NCBI RefSeq assembly: GCF_023016265.1
Contig: NZ_CP095412.1
Location: 2,294,001 to 2,358,000, forward strand
DNA: 64,000 nt
Reading direction: 5' to 3'
Source of the DNA: Blastococcus sp. PRF04-17
GTDB lineage: Bacteria; Actinomycetota; Actinomycetes; Mycobacteriales; Geodermatophilaceae
Shown in pieces: positions 25,577 through 36,253 of this stretch (the first letter of the stretch is position 1; every line of letters begins with the position of its first letter). The position numbers and the translations under genes are program-made. The notes beneath the pieces are model-generated. The model had not been told where the DNA came from. It saw only the letters and a program-made list of their open reading frames with translations, and did no database searches.

Positions 25577-27568
25577 GTGGCGCAGCGGGCCCCGCGGGGC
25601 TACCGGTACGGCCGCTGGCGGGGCGGACCCGACCCGCTGGCCGCGCCCTACGACCTCGGCAACGCCGTCGACGAGATCGGTGACTCGGTGCTCGGCGGGA
25701 GCGGCGTGCGCGAGGCGCTGCGGGAACTGCTGCGCCGGGGCACCGAGGGTCGGCGCGGCCTCGACGAGCTGCGCCGGTCGGTCCGCGAGCGGCTGCGCCA
25801 GGCCCGCACCGCCGGACGCATGGACGGCACGCTCCAGGAGGTCCGCGAGCTGCTGGACAGGGCGCTCACCGCCGAGCGGCGCGCGCTGTTCCCCGACCCG
25901 GACGACTCCGCGCGGCTGGCCGAGGCGGAACTCGACGCGCTGCCCGACGACACGGCCGGCGCCGTCCGGGCGCTCAAGGACTACCCGTGGCGCTCCGACG
26001 AGGGCCGGCAGGCCTACGAGCAGATCCAGGACCTCCTGCGCCGCGAGGTGCTCGACAGCTCCTTCGCCTCCATGAAGCAGGCGCTGGAGAACGCCTCGGC
26101 CGCGGACATGCAAGCGGTCAAGGACATGGTCGCCGACCTGTCGCAGCTGCTCGATGCGCACAATCGCGGCGAGGACACCGACCAGCAGTTCCGCGACTTC
26201 ATGGACAGGCACGGGCAGTTCTTCCCGGATGACCCCCAGTCCATCGAGGAGCTGATCGACTCCCTCGCCCGCCGCGCGGCCGCCCAGGAACGCATGATGG
26301 CCGGCCTCTCCCCCGAGCAGCGGGCCGAGCTCGCCGACCTGATGGCGCAGACGATGTCGGACATGGGGCTGGCCAGCGAGATGGCGCATCTCCAGGACGC
26401 GCTGCGGCAGGCCCGGCCCGACCTGCCCTGGGGGCAGCGCGGGCAGGTTCCCGACGGCGAGCAGTCGCTCGGCATGGGCGACGCGACCAGCGCGGTGGCC
26501 GAGCTCGCCGACCTCGAGGCCCTGTCCAGCCAGCTGTCGCAGGGGTACGCGGGGGCCTCGCTGGCCGACATCGACGAGGAGCTGCTCGAGCGCGCCCTCG
26601 GCCGCCCGGCGGTCGACGACCTCGCCGCGCTGCGCCAGCTGGAGCGGGAGCTCGAGCGGCAGGGGTACCTCAACCGGTCCGACGGCCGGCTCGAGCTCTC
26701 CCCCAAGGCCGTGCGCCGGCTCGGGTCCACCGCGCTGCGACGGGTGTTCGCGAAGCTGCAGTCCACCGGCCGCGGCGAGCACGACGTCGCCGACGCCGGC
26801 GCCGCCGGGGAACTGACCGGCGGCTCGCGGGAGTGGCGGTTCGGCGACGAACAGCCGCTGGACGTCGTCCGGACGGTGCGGAACGCCGTCCTGCGGACGG
26901 CGCACGAACCGCGCGCCGAGCACGACCGGCACGTCCGCATCGCCGTCGACGACTTCGAGGTCGTGGAGACCGAGCGGCGCACCGGCGCGGCGGTGGCGCT
27001 GCTGGTCGACCTCTCCTACTCGATGGCGCTGCGCGGCACGTGGGGCGCGGCGAAGTCGACCGCCATGGCGCTGCACTCGCTGGTGACCACCCGCTTCCCG
27101 CAGGACGCCATCCAGATCATCGGCTTTTCCTCGACCGCGCAAGTGCTGCGCCCGGAGACCCTCGCCGAGCTGTCGGTCGACACGCTGCAGGGCACCAACC
27201 TGCAGCACGGGATGATGCTGGCACGACGGTTCCTGGCCAGGCACCGGGACGCCGAGCCGGTGGTCCTGGTGGTCACCGACGGCGAGCCGACGGCGCACCT
27301 GGAGGACGACGGGACGCCGTTCTTCTGCTGGCCGCCGATGCCCGAGACCATCGCCCGGACGGTGGCCGAGGTCGAGCGGGTGGCGCGCACGGGTGCGACG
27401 GTGAACGTCTTCGCCCTCGACCCCGACCCGGGGCTGGTGCACTTCGTGCACGACCTGACCCAGCGCGCCGGCGGCCGGGTGTTCCAGCCGGACTCCGAGC
27501 ACCTGGGCGAGTACGTGGTAGCGGACTATCTGCGCGCCCGCCGCGGCCGGGGCCGGCACCCCCGCTAG
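25577..27568 (+). CDS. VWA-domain protein, partner of MoxR ATPase
   Basis: 663 residues. A long, mostly helical N-terminal region (~1-410) is followed by a VWA domain (~470-640) with the MIDAS motif LLVDLSYSMAL, a threonine step and LVVTDGEP. MoxR-VWA pairs act in cofactor insertion or complex assembly; target here unknown. The protein resembles the BchD-like partners of actinobacteria. Two bases separate it from the ATPase gene. A perfect 22-bp inverted repeat follows the stop. Confidence 0.9.
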   Translation: MAQRAPRGYRYGRWRGGPDPLAAPYDLGNAVDEIGDSVLGGSGVREALRELLRRGTEGRRGLDELRRSVRERLRQARTAGRMDGTLQEVRELLDRALTAERRALFPDPDDSARLAEAELDALPDDTAGAVRALKDYPWRSDEGRQAYEQIQDLLRREVLDSSFASMKQALENASAADMQAVKDMVADLSQLLDAHNRGEDTDQQFRDFMDRHGQFFPDDPQSIEELIDSLARRAAAQERMMAGLSPEQRAELADLMAQTMSDMGLASEMAHLQDALRQARPDLPWGQRGQVPDGEQSLGMGDATSAVAELADLEALSSQLSQGYAGASLADIDEELLERALGRPAVDDLAALRQLERELERQGYLNRSDGRLELSPKAVRRLGSTALRRVFAKLQSTGRGEHDVADAGAAGELTGGSREWRFGDEQPLDVVRTVRNAVLRTAHEPRAEHDRHVRIAVDDFEVVETERRTGAAVALLVDLSYSMALRGTWGAAKSTAMALHSLVTTRFPQDAIQIIGFSSTAQVLRPETLAELSVDTLQGTNLQHGMMLARRFLARHRDAEPVVLVVTDGEPTAHLEDDGTPFFCWPPMPETIARTVAEVERVARTGATVNVFALDPDPGLVHFVHDLTQRAGGRVFQPDSEHLGEYVVADYLRARRGRGRHPR

Positions 27569-27634
27569 CCCTGAGCCGAAACCGCGGTTTCGGCTCCGGT
27601 TCCCGGGGGCCAAAACCGCGGTTTCGGCTCAGGG
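27569..27634. repeat. CCGCGG palindrome pair, copy 1 (after VWA gene)
   Basis: Two 22-base arms (27569-27590 and 27613-27634) are perfect reverse complements, separated by 22 bases. Each contains the self-palindrome AAACCGCGGTTT; 27574-27595 is itself a 22-bp palindrome. The spacer contains CCGGTTCCCGGGG. A related element lies at 31879-31934 in the opposite orientation. The element may end the MoxR-VWA transcript. Confidence 0.85.
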
Positions 27635-27645
27635 AGACTGGGACT

Positions 27646-28113
27646 GTGAGCGGGATGCGCGTCGACGAGGTGCCGGCCGAGGCGACGTACGCCCTGCGCG
27701 GGGCGGTGCTGCGGCCGGACGGCGGCGACATCGTCTGGCCCGGCGACGAGGACCCGACGACCTTCCACCTGGGCGCCATGATCGACGACCGCGTCGTCGG
27801 CGTCGTCCGGTTCTCCCCCGTCCCCTGCCCGTGGCGGCCGCTGGCGCGGGCGGCCTGGCAGCTGCGCGGCATGGCCACCGAGGTCGCCGTACGCGGCAGC
27901 GGGGCCGGCCGGGCGATGGTCGAGGACGGGCTGCGGCGCGTGGCCGAGCGCGGCGGCGACGTCGTGTGGTGCGACGCCCGCGTGTCCGCCGTCGGGTTCT
28001 ACGAGCGGATGGGCTTCGAGGTCGTCACCGGCGAGTACGACAAGCCGGGCATCGGCCCTCATCGCGGGATGCTGCGCGACCTCACACCGGCGGATGGTTC
28101 CCGCTCGGGCTGA
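27646..28113 (+). CDS. GNAT-family N-acetyltransferase
   Basis: 155 residues from GTG 27646 (AGGGAG upstream); ATG 27655 is an alternative. The acetyl-CoA loop region RGMATEVAVRGSGAGRAMVEDGL and the C-terminal SAVGFYERMGFEVV are typical of the GNAT fold. Related proteins act on small molecules; the substrate is unknown. The 3' end overlaps the convergent DUF2252 gene by 32 bases. Confidence 0.85.
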   Translation: MSGMRVDEVPAEATYALRGAVLRPDGGDIVWPGDEDPTTFHLGAMIDDRVVGVVRFSPVPCPWRPLARAAWQLRGMATEVAVRGSGAGRAMVEDGLRRVAERGGDVVWCDARVSAVGFYERMGFEVVTGEYDKPGIGPHRGMLRDLTPADGSRSG

Positions 28114-29451
28114 TCCCCGGGATGGCACCGGCGCGGAAGGCGTCGACGAACCGCCGGTGGTCCTCCTGGGTCTGCCGGGCGTAGTCGTGGGCGAACTGCA
28201 CCAGGTCGGCGACGAACTCCTCGCGGCGGCCGGCCATCATCGCGCTGATCGCCTCCTCCGTCTGGAAGGGCACCAGCGTGTGGTCGCTGTCGGCGTCGCC
28301 CACGCAGTGCAGCTTCGCCGTCGCCTTGCCCAGCTGGGCCATCACCGGCCGGATCTGATCGGGCTCGGTCAGGTCGTCCCAGTCGAGGTCCAGCTCGTAG
28401 GGCGAGAGCTCGGCGACCACGAACCCGGTGCCGCGCAGATCGGTCCAGCCGAGGAACTGCGACGCGTTGGCCTGCAGCGCCCGCTGGCTCACCGCCGTCC
28501 GGTGCCCCTCGTGCTCGAAGTACTCCCGGATCCCCGGATCGGTGACCACGCGGCTGGGGGCCGGGACGTTGCCCTGCTTGATGGACAGGACGACGTCGTT
28601 CTCCAGAGCCTGGTCGTACCCCTCGAGCAGCACGTTGTAGGCGGGCAGGCCGGCGCTGCCGATGCCGAAGCCGCCGGTCGCGATGACGTCCTTGACCTCG
28701 TACGCGACGTCGCGCCGCCGCCGGGGCGGGACGACGGTGGACAGGTACCTCTCCAGAGCGGCGGTCACCTCGACGCGCTCGGCGTCCTCGAGCCGCCGGT
28801 TCTGCGGCCGGTCGGCGAAGCGCCGCTCGTGCTCCTGCACGACGGTGAACCGCTGCAGCAGGCCGACGCGGGTGCGGGTCGCCGTCTCGAGGATGACCTC
28901 GCGGACCGCCCCCTCCGTGTTGTCCCGCACGAGCGCGAAGGAGCGGTCCTCGTCGGAGCGGGTGAAGGCCTCGACCTGGTCGAGGTACGCCCGCAGGTAA
29001 CCGCCGACGAGCTCCCCGATCACGTCGTCGGAGAATGCCTTGCGCCAGGCGAGCAGCGCGAAGCTCGCGGCGAAGCGGCGCAGGTCCCAGGACACGTGCC
29101 CGAGGTAGGCCTCGTCGAAGTCGTTGACGTCGAAGACGATCCGGCCGGCGCTGTCCATGTAGGTGCCGAAGTTCTCGGCGTGCAGGTCGCCCTGGATCCA
29201 CACCCGCGACGTCCGTTCGTCGCACCAGCGATCCTCGGTCGTCGCCATGTCCGCGTAGAACAGGCAGGCACTCCCCGGTAGAACGCGAAGGGGTCGGCGG
29301 CCATCTTCCGGAACTTGGTCCGGAAGGCGTCCGCATCAGCCGCCATGAGGTCGGAGAAGGCGTCGACCAGGACATCCACGATCAGCTGGGATCGCTTGTC
29401 GAGGGGTGTGCGTTGGGTCACACCAGGGGGTGATGAGGCCACATGTTGCAC
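28082..29451 (-). CDS. DUF2252 family protein (kinase-like fold), one frameshift
   Basis: About 456 residues when one base is restored in the C4 run at 29273-29276 (FYRG then SACLFYADMATTEDRW). Motifs VWIQGDLHAENFG and VFDVNDFDEAYLGH resemble the catalytic and metal loops of aminoglycoside phosphotransferase-like kinases. Substrate unknown. Starts used: GTG at 29451, with in-frame GTGs at 29442 and 29421 also possible. The upstream ~60 residues are in the N-terminal frame, the rest in the main frame. The break is probably a sequence error. Confidence 0.85.
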
Positions 29452-29513
29452 CGTAGAGGGCCGATAACCTCCAGAAGGAGGTCTCCGGTGACGACCGAGG
29501 TGGGGAGGTACGC

Positions 29514-30536
29514 GTGGCGCGGACGGCGACGGCATGGTGGTGGCTGAAGGCTGCCACGGCCTCCGGTGGCGGCGTCGCCGTCGGCGGCGTCGCCCTCGCC
29601 GCCCTGCTGCGCGAGGAGGCCCGGGCCGCCCGGCGCAAGGTCGAGGGACGCGGCGTCAAGCAGGACCCTCCCTCGGGCGACGGCCTCTACGGGCATCGCC
29701 GCGGCAAGCCGCTGGTCCTCGCCGTCCTCGGCGACTCCACGGCCGTCGGCCTGGGCGTGGAGCGCGCGTCGGAGACGCCCGGGGTCCTCGTCGCCGCGGG
29801 GCTGGCCGAGCTGGCCGAGCGGCCGGTGCGACTGGTCCGGCTGGCGGTCTCGGGGGCCGAGTCGTGCGAGCTCGAGCCGCAGGTGGACCGGGCGCTGGCC
29901 GAGCAGCCCGACGTCGCCCTGATCATGATCGGCGCCAACGACGTCACCACGCGGACCAAGACGGCAGTGTCGGTGCGCCACCTCGAGGACGCGGTGAAGC
30001 GGCTCGTGGCCGCCGGTTGCGAGGTGGTCGTCGGCACCTGCCCCGACCTCGGCACGATCCGGCCGATCGCCCAGCCGCTGCGGCTGCTCGCCCGCAAGTG
30101 GAGCCGGGAGCTGGCCGAGGCGCAGACGATCGCGGTCGTCGAGGCCGGTGGCCGCACGGTGTCGCTGGGCTCGCTGCTGGGGCCGACGTTCGCATCCGAC
30201 CGCACCATGTTCAGCAAGGACGAGTTCCACCCCAGCGCGCTCGGCTACGCGCAGGCGGCTGCCGTGCTGTTGCCGTCGGTGGCCGACGCGGTGGGCGTGT
30301 GGCCCGCGTCGGCCGACCGGGGCGTGCGGCCGATCCGCCGCGGCACGGTCCGCCCGGTCGCCGAGGCCGCTGCCAAGGCGGCGAGCCGGACCGGTACGGA
30401 GGTCCAGCCGGCCGAGGTCCGGGGCTCCGACACCGGCCCGTGGGGCCCGTGGGCGCTGCTGCGCCGGCGCCGTCCACCGGAGATCCCGACGCCCGAGGAG
30501 GCCGAGGAGTCGGCCGAGGCATCGGTCGGCGCATAG
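29514..30536 (+). CDS. SGNH/GDSL hydrolase family protein
   Basis: 340 residues. A hydrophobic N-terminus (~10-32, small Gly/Ala-rich segment) may anchor or export the protein. SGNH blocks are clear: AVLGDSTAVGLG with the nucleophile Ser, IMIGANDV with block III Asn, and KDEFHPSALGY with the Asp-His pair. Likely an esterase or lipase. A Pro/Glu-rich tail ends the protein. Divergent from DUF2252 by about 60 bases. Confidence 0.88.
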   Translation: MARTATAWWWLKAATASGGGVAVGGVALAALLREEARAARRKVEGRGVKQDPPSGDGLYGHRRGKPLVLAVLGDSTAVGLGVERASETPGVLVAAGLAELAERPVRLVRLAVSGAESCELEPQVDRALAEQPDVALIMIGANDVTTRTKTAVSVRHLEDAVKRLVAAGCEVVVGTCPDLGTIRPIAQPLRLLARKWSRELAEAQTIAVVEAGGRTVSLGSLLGPTFASDRTMFSKDEFHPSALGYAQAAAVLLPSVADAVGVWPASADRGVRPIRRGTVRPVAEAAAKAASRTGTEVQPAEVRGSDTGPWGPWALLRRRRPPEIPTPEEAEESAEASVGA

Positions 30537-30648
30537 CGCCCTCCGGCCGTCCTGGGCGCCCGGGGCGGGCCGCTTACCCCGGAGTAGTTTCGGGGGCGAC
30601 CCGTCGTCCGGCGACCCGCGACCGGACCCGCCTCATCGTGGAGGACCC

Positions 30649-31869
<1,221 letters not shown>

Positions 31870-31878
31870 ACCACCCGC

Positions 31879-31934
31879 GGGCCGGAACCGCGGTTCCGGC
31901 CCCCGGGAACCGGAGCCGGAACCGCGGTTTCGGC
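31879..31934. repeat. CCGCGG palindrome pair, copy 2 (after thiolase gene)
   Basis: 31879-31902 is a perfect 24-bp palindrome centred on GGAACCGCGGTTCC. A second, imperfect arm (31914-31934) has GGAACCGCGGTTTCGG. The spacer CCCCGGGAACCGGA is the reverse complement of that in copy 1, so the element is inverted relative to 27569-27634. Confidence 0.8.
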
Positions 31935-31941
31935 TGGAACG

Positions 31942-31979
31942 ACGAAGGCCCGGCCCCCTCGCGGGGACCGGGCCTTCGT
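31942..31979. terminator. Bidirectional hairpin terminator
   Basis: ACGAAGGCCCGG (31942-31953) pairs perfectly with CCGGGCCTTCGT (31968-31979) around a 14-nt loop. It lies between the convergent thiolase and Bax-inhibitor-1 genes and should end both transcripts. Confidence 0.85.
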
Positions 31980-31992
31980 CGGTCGTCCGGGT

Positions 31993-32808
31993 CTACTCGC
32001 GGAAGTAGCTGAGCAGCCGCAGGATCTCGATGTAGAGCCACACCACCGTGACCAGCAGGCCGAAGGCGATGTACCAGGCGAACTTCGCCGGGGCGCCGCG
32101 GCGGATCGCCTCGTCGGCCAGGTCGAAGTCCAGCAGCAGCAGGAACGCCGCGATGCCGATCATCACCAGGCTGAACACGATCGCCAGCGGGCTGCCGTCG
32201 CGCAGGCCGAGACCGTCCTCCATGAAGAAGTAGGCCACGAAGTTGGCCAGCATCAGCACGAGGGCACCGATCAGGGCGCCGACGACCCAGCGGGTGAGCT
32301 TGGGGGTCACCCGGATGGCGCCGGTCTTGTAGATCAGCAGCATGCCGCCGAAGACACCGAAGGTGCCGATCAGCGCCTGCACCACGATGCCGGGGTAGAT
32401 GGTGTTGAACGCCTCGCTGATCGCGCCCAGGGCGACGCCGTACAGAGCGCCGTAGGACAGCGTCGCGACCGGGCTGGCGATCTGCTTGAACGCGATCACC
32501 AGGCCGAGGACGAAGGCGACGAGCACCGCCGGGAGCGCGAGGCCCCAGGCAGCCTGGCCCGGCAGCGCCCACACGGCCGCGGCCGCGAGGACGGTGACCA
32601 GGAACGACATGCCCGTCTTGGCGACGACGTCGTCCATCGTCAGGTAACGCGTGGTGGTCGCCGCGTACGGCGCCGGAGCGGCGTACGGGTCGTGCTGCGT
32701 CGGCGCACCGTACTGAGGCTGGGGCTGGCCCCAGCCGGCGTACTGCTGCTGGCCGCCGCCGGGCGTTCCGAGTCCCCGGAACGCCGGGTTGCTGCTGGGC
32801 ATCGTCAT
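31993..32808 (-). CDS. Bax inhibitor-1 / YccA family membrane protein
   Basis: 271 residues. A Gln/Tyr/Gly/Pro-rich cytoplasmic N-terminus (~1-55, QPQPQYGAP) precedes seven hydrophobic helices. The C-terminal part (FLLLLDFDLADEAIRRGAP) holds the conserved acidic pair of the BI-1 family, linked to pH-sensing ion leak in the structurally studied bacterial homologue. Physiological role here unknown. Transcription ends at the strong hairpin at 31942-31979. Confidence 0.92.
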   Translation of the reverse strand: MTMPSSNPAFRGLGTPGGGQQQYAGWGQPQPQYGAPTQHDPYAAPAPYAATTTRYLTMDDVVAKTGMSFLVTVLAAAAVWALPGQAAWGLALPAVLVAFVLGLVIAFKQIASPVATLSYGALYGVALGAISEAFNTIYPGIVVQALIGTFGVFGGMLLIYKTGAIRVTPKLTRWVVGALIGALVLMLANFVAYFFMEDGLGLRDGSPLAIVFSLVMIGIAAFLLLLDFDLADEAIRRGAPAKFAWYIAFGLLVTVVWLYIEILRLLSYFRE

Positions 32809-32947
32809 CTCCCTGAGGTGACTGGTCGGTCCGTGGAGCCCACGATGCGCACTCCACTCGGTCAGGTCAACGCCCCAGGCCCCCTGGACGTTCCGGCGTG
32901 TCGCAGGTTCCTCCGCACGGGGGTCCCGGCGACGCGGACGCGGGCGG

Positions 32948-33021
32948 TGCCCCCGGTCGGATTCGAACCGACACTGGGACCCTTTTAAGGGGCCTGCCTC
33001 TGCCGATTGGGCTACGGGGGC
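32948..33021 (-). tRNA. Class I tRNA with UAA anticodon (unusual Leu-type)
   Basis: 74 nt. The acceptor stem GCCCCCG/CGGGGGC pairs perfectly, discriminator A, T-arm GTCGG-TTCGAAT-CCGAC. The anticodon stem GGCCC/GGGTC (one G-U pair) encloses the 7-nt loop CTTAAAA, so the anticodon reads UAA and would decode UUA. The variable loop is short (CCAGT), unlike the long arm of bacterial tRNA-Leu. CCA is not encoded. Whether it is charged with leucine, or is functional, cannot be told from sequence. Confidence 0.8.
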
Positions 33022-33066
33022 GTCTCGCGCACGCTAGCCGGAACCGCCCGCGACGCTCCGCACGCC

Positions 33067-34482
33067 TCAGCCGGCGCGCTGATCCGTGGCGGTCTGCTCG
33101 TGGCGACCGGTCCCGGGGGGCGGCAGCTGACCGGCACGGCCGGTGTTGGCGGCGAAGACGAACTCGCGGCGCGGGTCCTGCAGCTGCCCCAGCGAGATGA
33201 CCTCCCGGCTGAACAGCGACGCCATCGTCCAGTCGGCGATCACCCGTGCCTTGCGGTTGAACGTGGGCACGCGACTGACGTGGTAGGTGCGGTGCATGAA
33301 CCAGGCCGGCCAGCCCTTGAGCTTCACCCCGTAGACCTGGGCGACGCCCTTGTGCAGGCCGAGGCTGGCCACCGAACCGACGTAGGCGTGCCGGTAGGGC
33401 ACCGGCGGCTCCCCGCGGAGGACGGCGACGACGTTGTCGGCGAGCCGCTTGGCCTGGCGGACGGCGTGCTGCGCATTGGGCGCGGTGGTCGCCTCCGGGT
33501 CGTCCTTGGTCAGGTCGGGGACGGCGGCGAGGTCGCCGGCTGCCCATGCGCCCTCGAGGCCCTTCACCTGCAGGGTCGCCTCGCACACCACCCGGCCGCG
33601 ACCGTCGATGGGCAGGTCGGTGGCCGCCAGCACCGGGTTGGGTTTGGTCCCCGCCGTCCACACCAGGGTGTCGCTGGGGAACTCCTCGCCGTCGCTGAGC
33701 CGGACCAGGCAGTCGTCCGACACCGACTCCAGGCGGGTGTTGAGCCGGATGTCCATGCCGCGGGCGGTCAGCTGGCGCACCGTCCAGGCGGCCATGTCGA
33801 GGTCGACCTCGGGCAGGATCCGGCCCATCGCCTCGACCAGCACCCAGCGCATGTCCGACGGCGACAGCCGCGGGTAGTAGTGCTCGATCGCGTAGCGGGC
33901 CATGTCCTCGAGCTCGGCGAACGCCTCGACGCCGGCGTAGCCGCCCCCGACGAAGGTGAACGTCAGCGCCCGCTGCCGCACGGCCGGGTCGTCGGTGGAG
34001 CTCGCGGCGTCCAGCCGGGCCAGCACGTGGTTGCGCAGGTAGATCGCCTCGCCGACGTTCTTGAACCCGATGCCGTGCTCCGCCAGCCCGGGGATGGGCA
34101 GCGTGCGCGCCACCGAACCGGCCGCCATGACCAGGACGTCGTAGCCGATCTCGAACGGCTTGCCCTCGACGGGAGCGATGCGCGCACGCCGCTCGGCGTG
34201 GGTGAGGCCGGTGAGCGCGCCGGTGATGACGCGGCAGTGCCGCAGCGTGCGGCGCAGGGGGACGACGACGTGCCGCGGCTCCACCGAGCCGGCCGCCGCC
34301 TCGGGCAGGAACGGCTGGTAGGTCATGTGCGGCTGCGGGTCGACGACCACGATCTCGGCCCGCCCGCGGGAGAGCTTCTTCTGCAGCCGCAGGGCGGTGT
34401 AGAGGCCGACGTAACCACCTCCGACCACCAGGATCACCGGTCGGTGGGACTCGGGGGGACGGCCTGTCGTCGGCTGTGCCAT
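33067..34482 (-). CDS. ndh: Type II NADH:quinone oxidoreductase (NDH-2)
   Basis: 471 residues. Two Rossmann motifs: VVGGGYVGLYTA for FAD near the N-terminus and FVGGGYAGVEAF for NAD(P)H mid-protein. The AGDLAAVPD segment completes FAD binding and the length suits NDH-2. It would pass electrons from NADH to menaquinone at the inner membrane face without pumping protons. Other NAD(P)/FAD-disulphide-type oxidoreductases look similar, so activity is probable rather than proven. Confidence 0.88.
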   Translation of the reverse strand: MAQPTTGRPPESHRPVILVVGGGYVGLYTALRLQKKLSRGRAEIVVVDPQPHMTYQPFLPEAAAGSVEPRHVVVPLRRTLRHCRVITGALTGLTHAERRARIAPVEGKPFEIGYDVLVMAAGSVARTLPIPGLAEHGIGFKNVGEAIYLRNHVLARLDAASSTDDPAVRQRALTFTFVGGGYAGVEAFAELEDMARYAIEHYYPRLSPSDMRWVLVEAMGRILPEVDLDMAAWTVRQLTARGMDIRLNTRLESVSDDCLVRLSDGEEFPSDTLVWTAGTKPNPVLAATDLPIDGRGRVVCEATLQVKGLEGAWAAGDLAAVPDLTKDDPEATTAPNAQHAVRQAKRLADNVVAVLRGEPPVPYRHAYVGSVASLGLHKGVAQVYGVKLKGWPAWFMHRTYHVSRVPTFNRKARVIADWTMASLFSREVISLGQLQDPRREFVFAANTGRAGQLPPPGTGRHEQTATDQRAG

Positions 34483-34492
34483 GCGGCAGAGC

Positions 34493-35205
34493 CTAGGCCC
34501 GCGCGAGCTCCGTGGCGCGGCTGAGGACGGCGTCCAGCATCGGCTCGGTGAGCCGCCCGGTGAAGGTGTTCTGCTGGCTGACGTGGTAGCAGCCCAGGAG
34601 GGTCAGCGGGCCGGCCGGGCCGGTCAGCTCGACCTCGACGCCGTGCCCGAAGGCGGGGCGGGGGCGCGGCACCGCGTAGCCGGCGGCGGCCAGCACCGGC
34701 CACAGCGCCGTCCAGCCGAAGCCGCCGAGCACCACGACCACCCGCAGCCGCGGGAGCAGGGCGAGTTCCCGCGCCAGCCACGGGTTGCAGGTGTCGCGCT
34801 CCTCCGGGGTGGGGGCGTTGGCGGCGGCGCGCAGCGGACCGAGGCGGCGACGCGGACGTCGGTCAGCTCCAGCCCGTCGCCGATGTGCGTGGACGTCGGC
34901 TGGTTGGCCAGCCCCGCCCGCCAGAGCGCCGCGAAGATCCAGTCACCGCTCCGGTCGCCGGTGAACACCCGACCGGTCCGGTTGCCGCCGTGCGCGGCCG
35001 GCGCCAGCCCGACCACCGCGATCCGCGCGTCCGCCGGGCCCATCCCGGGCACCGGCCGCCCCCAGTAGTCCCAGTCCCGGAACGACGCCCGCTTGACCCG
35101 GGCGACCTCCTCCCGCCACGCGACCAGCCGCGGGCAGGCGTAGCAACCGGAGATCCGGCTGTCGAGCGTGGCCAGGTCGCGCGTCGACCGGGCGGAGCGC
35201 ACCAC
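34493..35205 (-). CDS. Type 5 uracil-DNA glycosylase, one frameshift
   Basis: About 237 residues after restoring one base near 34820-34830 ([13 protein letters not shown]). Iron-sulphur Cys residues are seen ([14 protein letters not shown] and DTCNPW), and the active-site motifs [15 protein letters not shown] and [14 protein letters not shown] place it in UDG family 5 (UdgB type). It removes uracil and deaminated bases from DNA. GTG start at 35205 (two adjacent GTGs). C-terminal frame runs from ~34820 to 34493. The break is probably a sequence error. Confidence 0.87.
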
Positions 35206-35231
35206 GCCCGCCGGTGTCCGCGTCAGGGGAA

Positions 35232-35303
35232 GCCCCCTGCGTCGCGGCCCCGACGCAGGGGCCCGCGGCGAGCCGGCGAGCCGTGGGGGGCGTCGGGGTC
35301 CTT
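35232..35303 (+). repeat. Dispersed structured repeat, copy 4, with alternative hairpins
   Basis: CCCCGACGC (35248-35256) pairs perfectly with GCGTCGGGG (35290-35298). The overlapping segment CGACGCAGGGG (35251-35261) also pairs perfectly with CCCCTGCGTCG (35234-35244), so the central strand has two exclusive partners. The stem is followed by TCCTTC. It fills the gap between ppx and the uracil-DNA glycosylase gene. Confidence 0.75.
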
Positions 35304-35305
35304 CA

Positions 35306-36253
35306 TCAGCGCGCCAGGCGGAGGGCGATGCCGTCGAGGATGTCGTGCTCGCTGACGACGACCTCGCCGAGGCCGAACTCGTCCATGAGCACCCGCAGGA
35401 TCAGTGCGCCGGCTCCGATGACGTCGACCCGGCCCGGATGCATGACCGGCATCGCCGCTCGCCGCGCGCGCGTGGCCGCCAGCAGGTCATCGGTGACCGC
35501 CCGCACGTCCTCGACCGGGATGCGCGAGCCGTGGATCGCCTCGTCGTCGTAGGCCGGCAGCTTCAGGGCCAGCGCCGCGACCGTCGTCACGGAGCCGGCG
35601 AGGCCCACCAGGCTGGTGGCCTCCGCGACGGGTACCGCGGCCTCGACCTGCGCCAGCGCCGCCCGGATGTCGTCCTCGGTCCGCCGGACCTGCTCGGCCG
35701 TCGGCGGGTCCCCGTGCAGGTGGCGTTCGGTCAGCCGCACGCACCCGATGTCGACCGAGCGGGCGGCACGCACGCCGTCGGCGTCGCCGAGGACGAACTC
35801 CGTCGACCCGCCGCCGATGTCGACGACCAGGAACGGCGCGGACGGCGGTTCGTCGCCGTGCGCCCGGGCGGCCGCGTCCAGCGAGGCGGTCGCCCCCAGG
35901 AAGGAGAGCTCGGCCTCCTCGCGGCCGGTGATGACGTCCGGCCGCTGCCCGAGGGTGGCCACCACCATGTCCTCGAAATCCTGGCGGTTGACGGCGTCGC
36001 GGGTGGCGCTGGTGGCCGCCATCCGGACCGCGATGGCACCGAGGTCCCGGGCCTGCTGCGCGTACTCGGCGAGCACCTTCCGGGTGCGCTCGATAGCCTC
36101 CGGCGCCAGGCGGCCGGTCGCGTCGACGCCCTGGCCGAGGCGCACGACCTCCATGCGGCGCAGCAGGTCGGTGTGCGCACCGTCGGCGGGTACGTCGGCG
36201 ACCAGCAGGCGGATCGAGTTGGTGCCGCAGTCGATCGAGGCGACCCGCGTCAT
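35306..36253 (-). CDS. ppx: Ppx/GppA family exopolyphosphatase
   Basis: 315 residues from the ATG at 36253. Phosphate 1 motif [16 protein letters not shown], phosphate 2 [14 protein letters not shown] and the Gly-rich [12 protein letters not shown] mark the ASKHA-fold Ppx/GppA family. It hydrolyses polyphosphate or (p)ppGpp-type substrates. Short, like mycobacterial Ppx proteins, without the extra C-terminal domain of E. coli Ppx. ATG overlaps the end of the DUF501 gene; part of the mfd-to-ppx cluster. Confidence 0.93.
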   Translation of the reverse strand: MTRVASIDCGTNSIRLLVADVPADGAHTDLLRRMEVVRLGQGVDATGRLAPEAIERTRKVLAEYAQQARDLGAIAVRMAATSATRDAVNRQDFEDMVVATLGQRPDVITGREEAELSFLGATASLDAAARAHGDEPPSAPFLVVDIGGGSTEFVLGDADGVRAARSVDIGCVRLTERHLHGDPPTAEQVRRTEDDIRAALAQVEAAVPVAEATSLVGLAGSVTTVAALALKLPAYDDEAIHGSRIPVEDVRAVTDDLLAATRARRAAMPVMHPGRVDVIGAGALILRVLMDEFGLGEVVVSEHDILDGIALRLAR

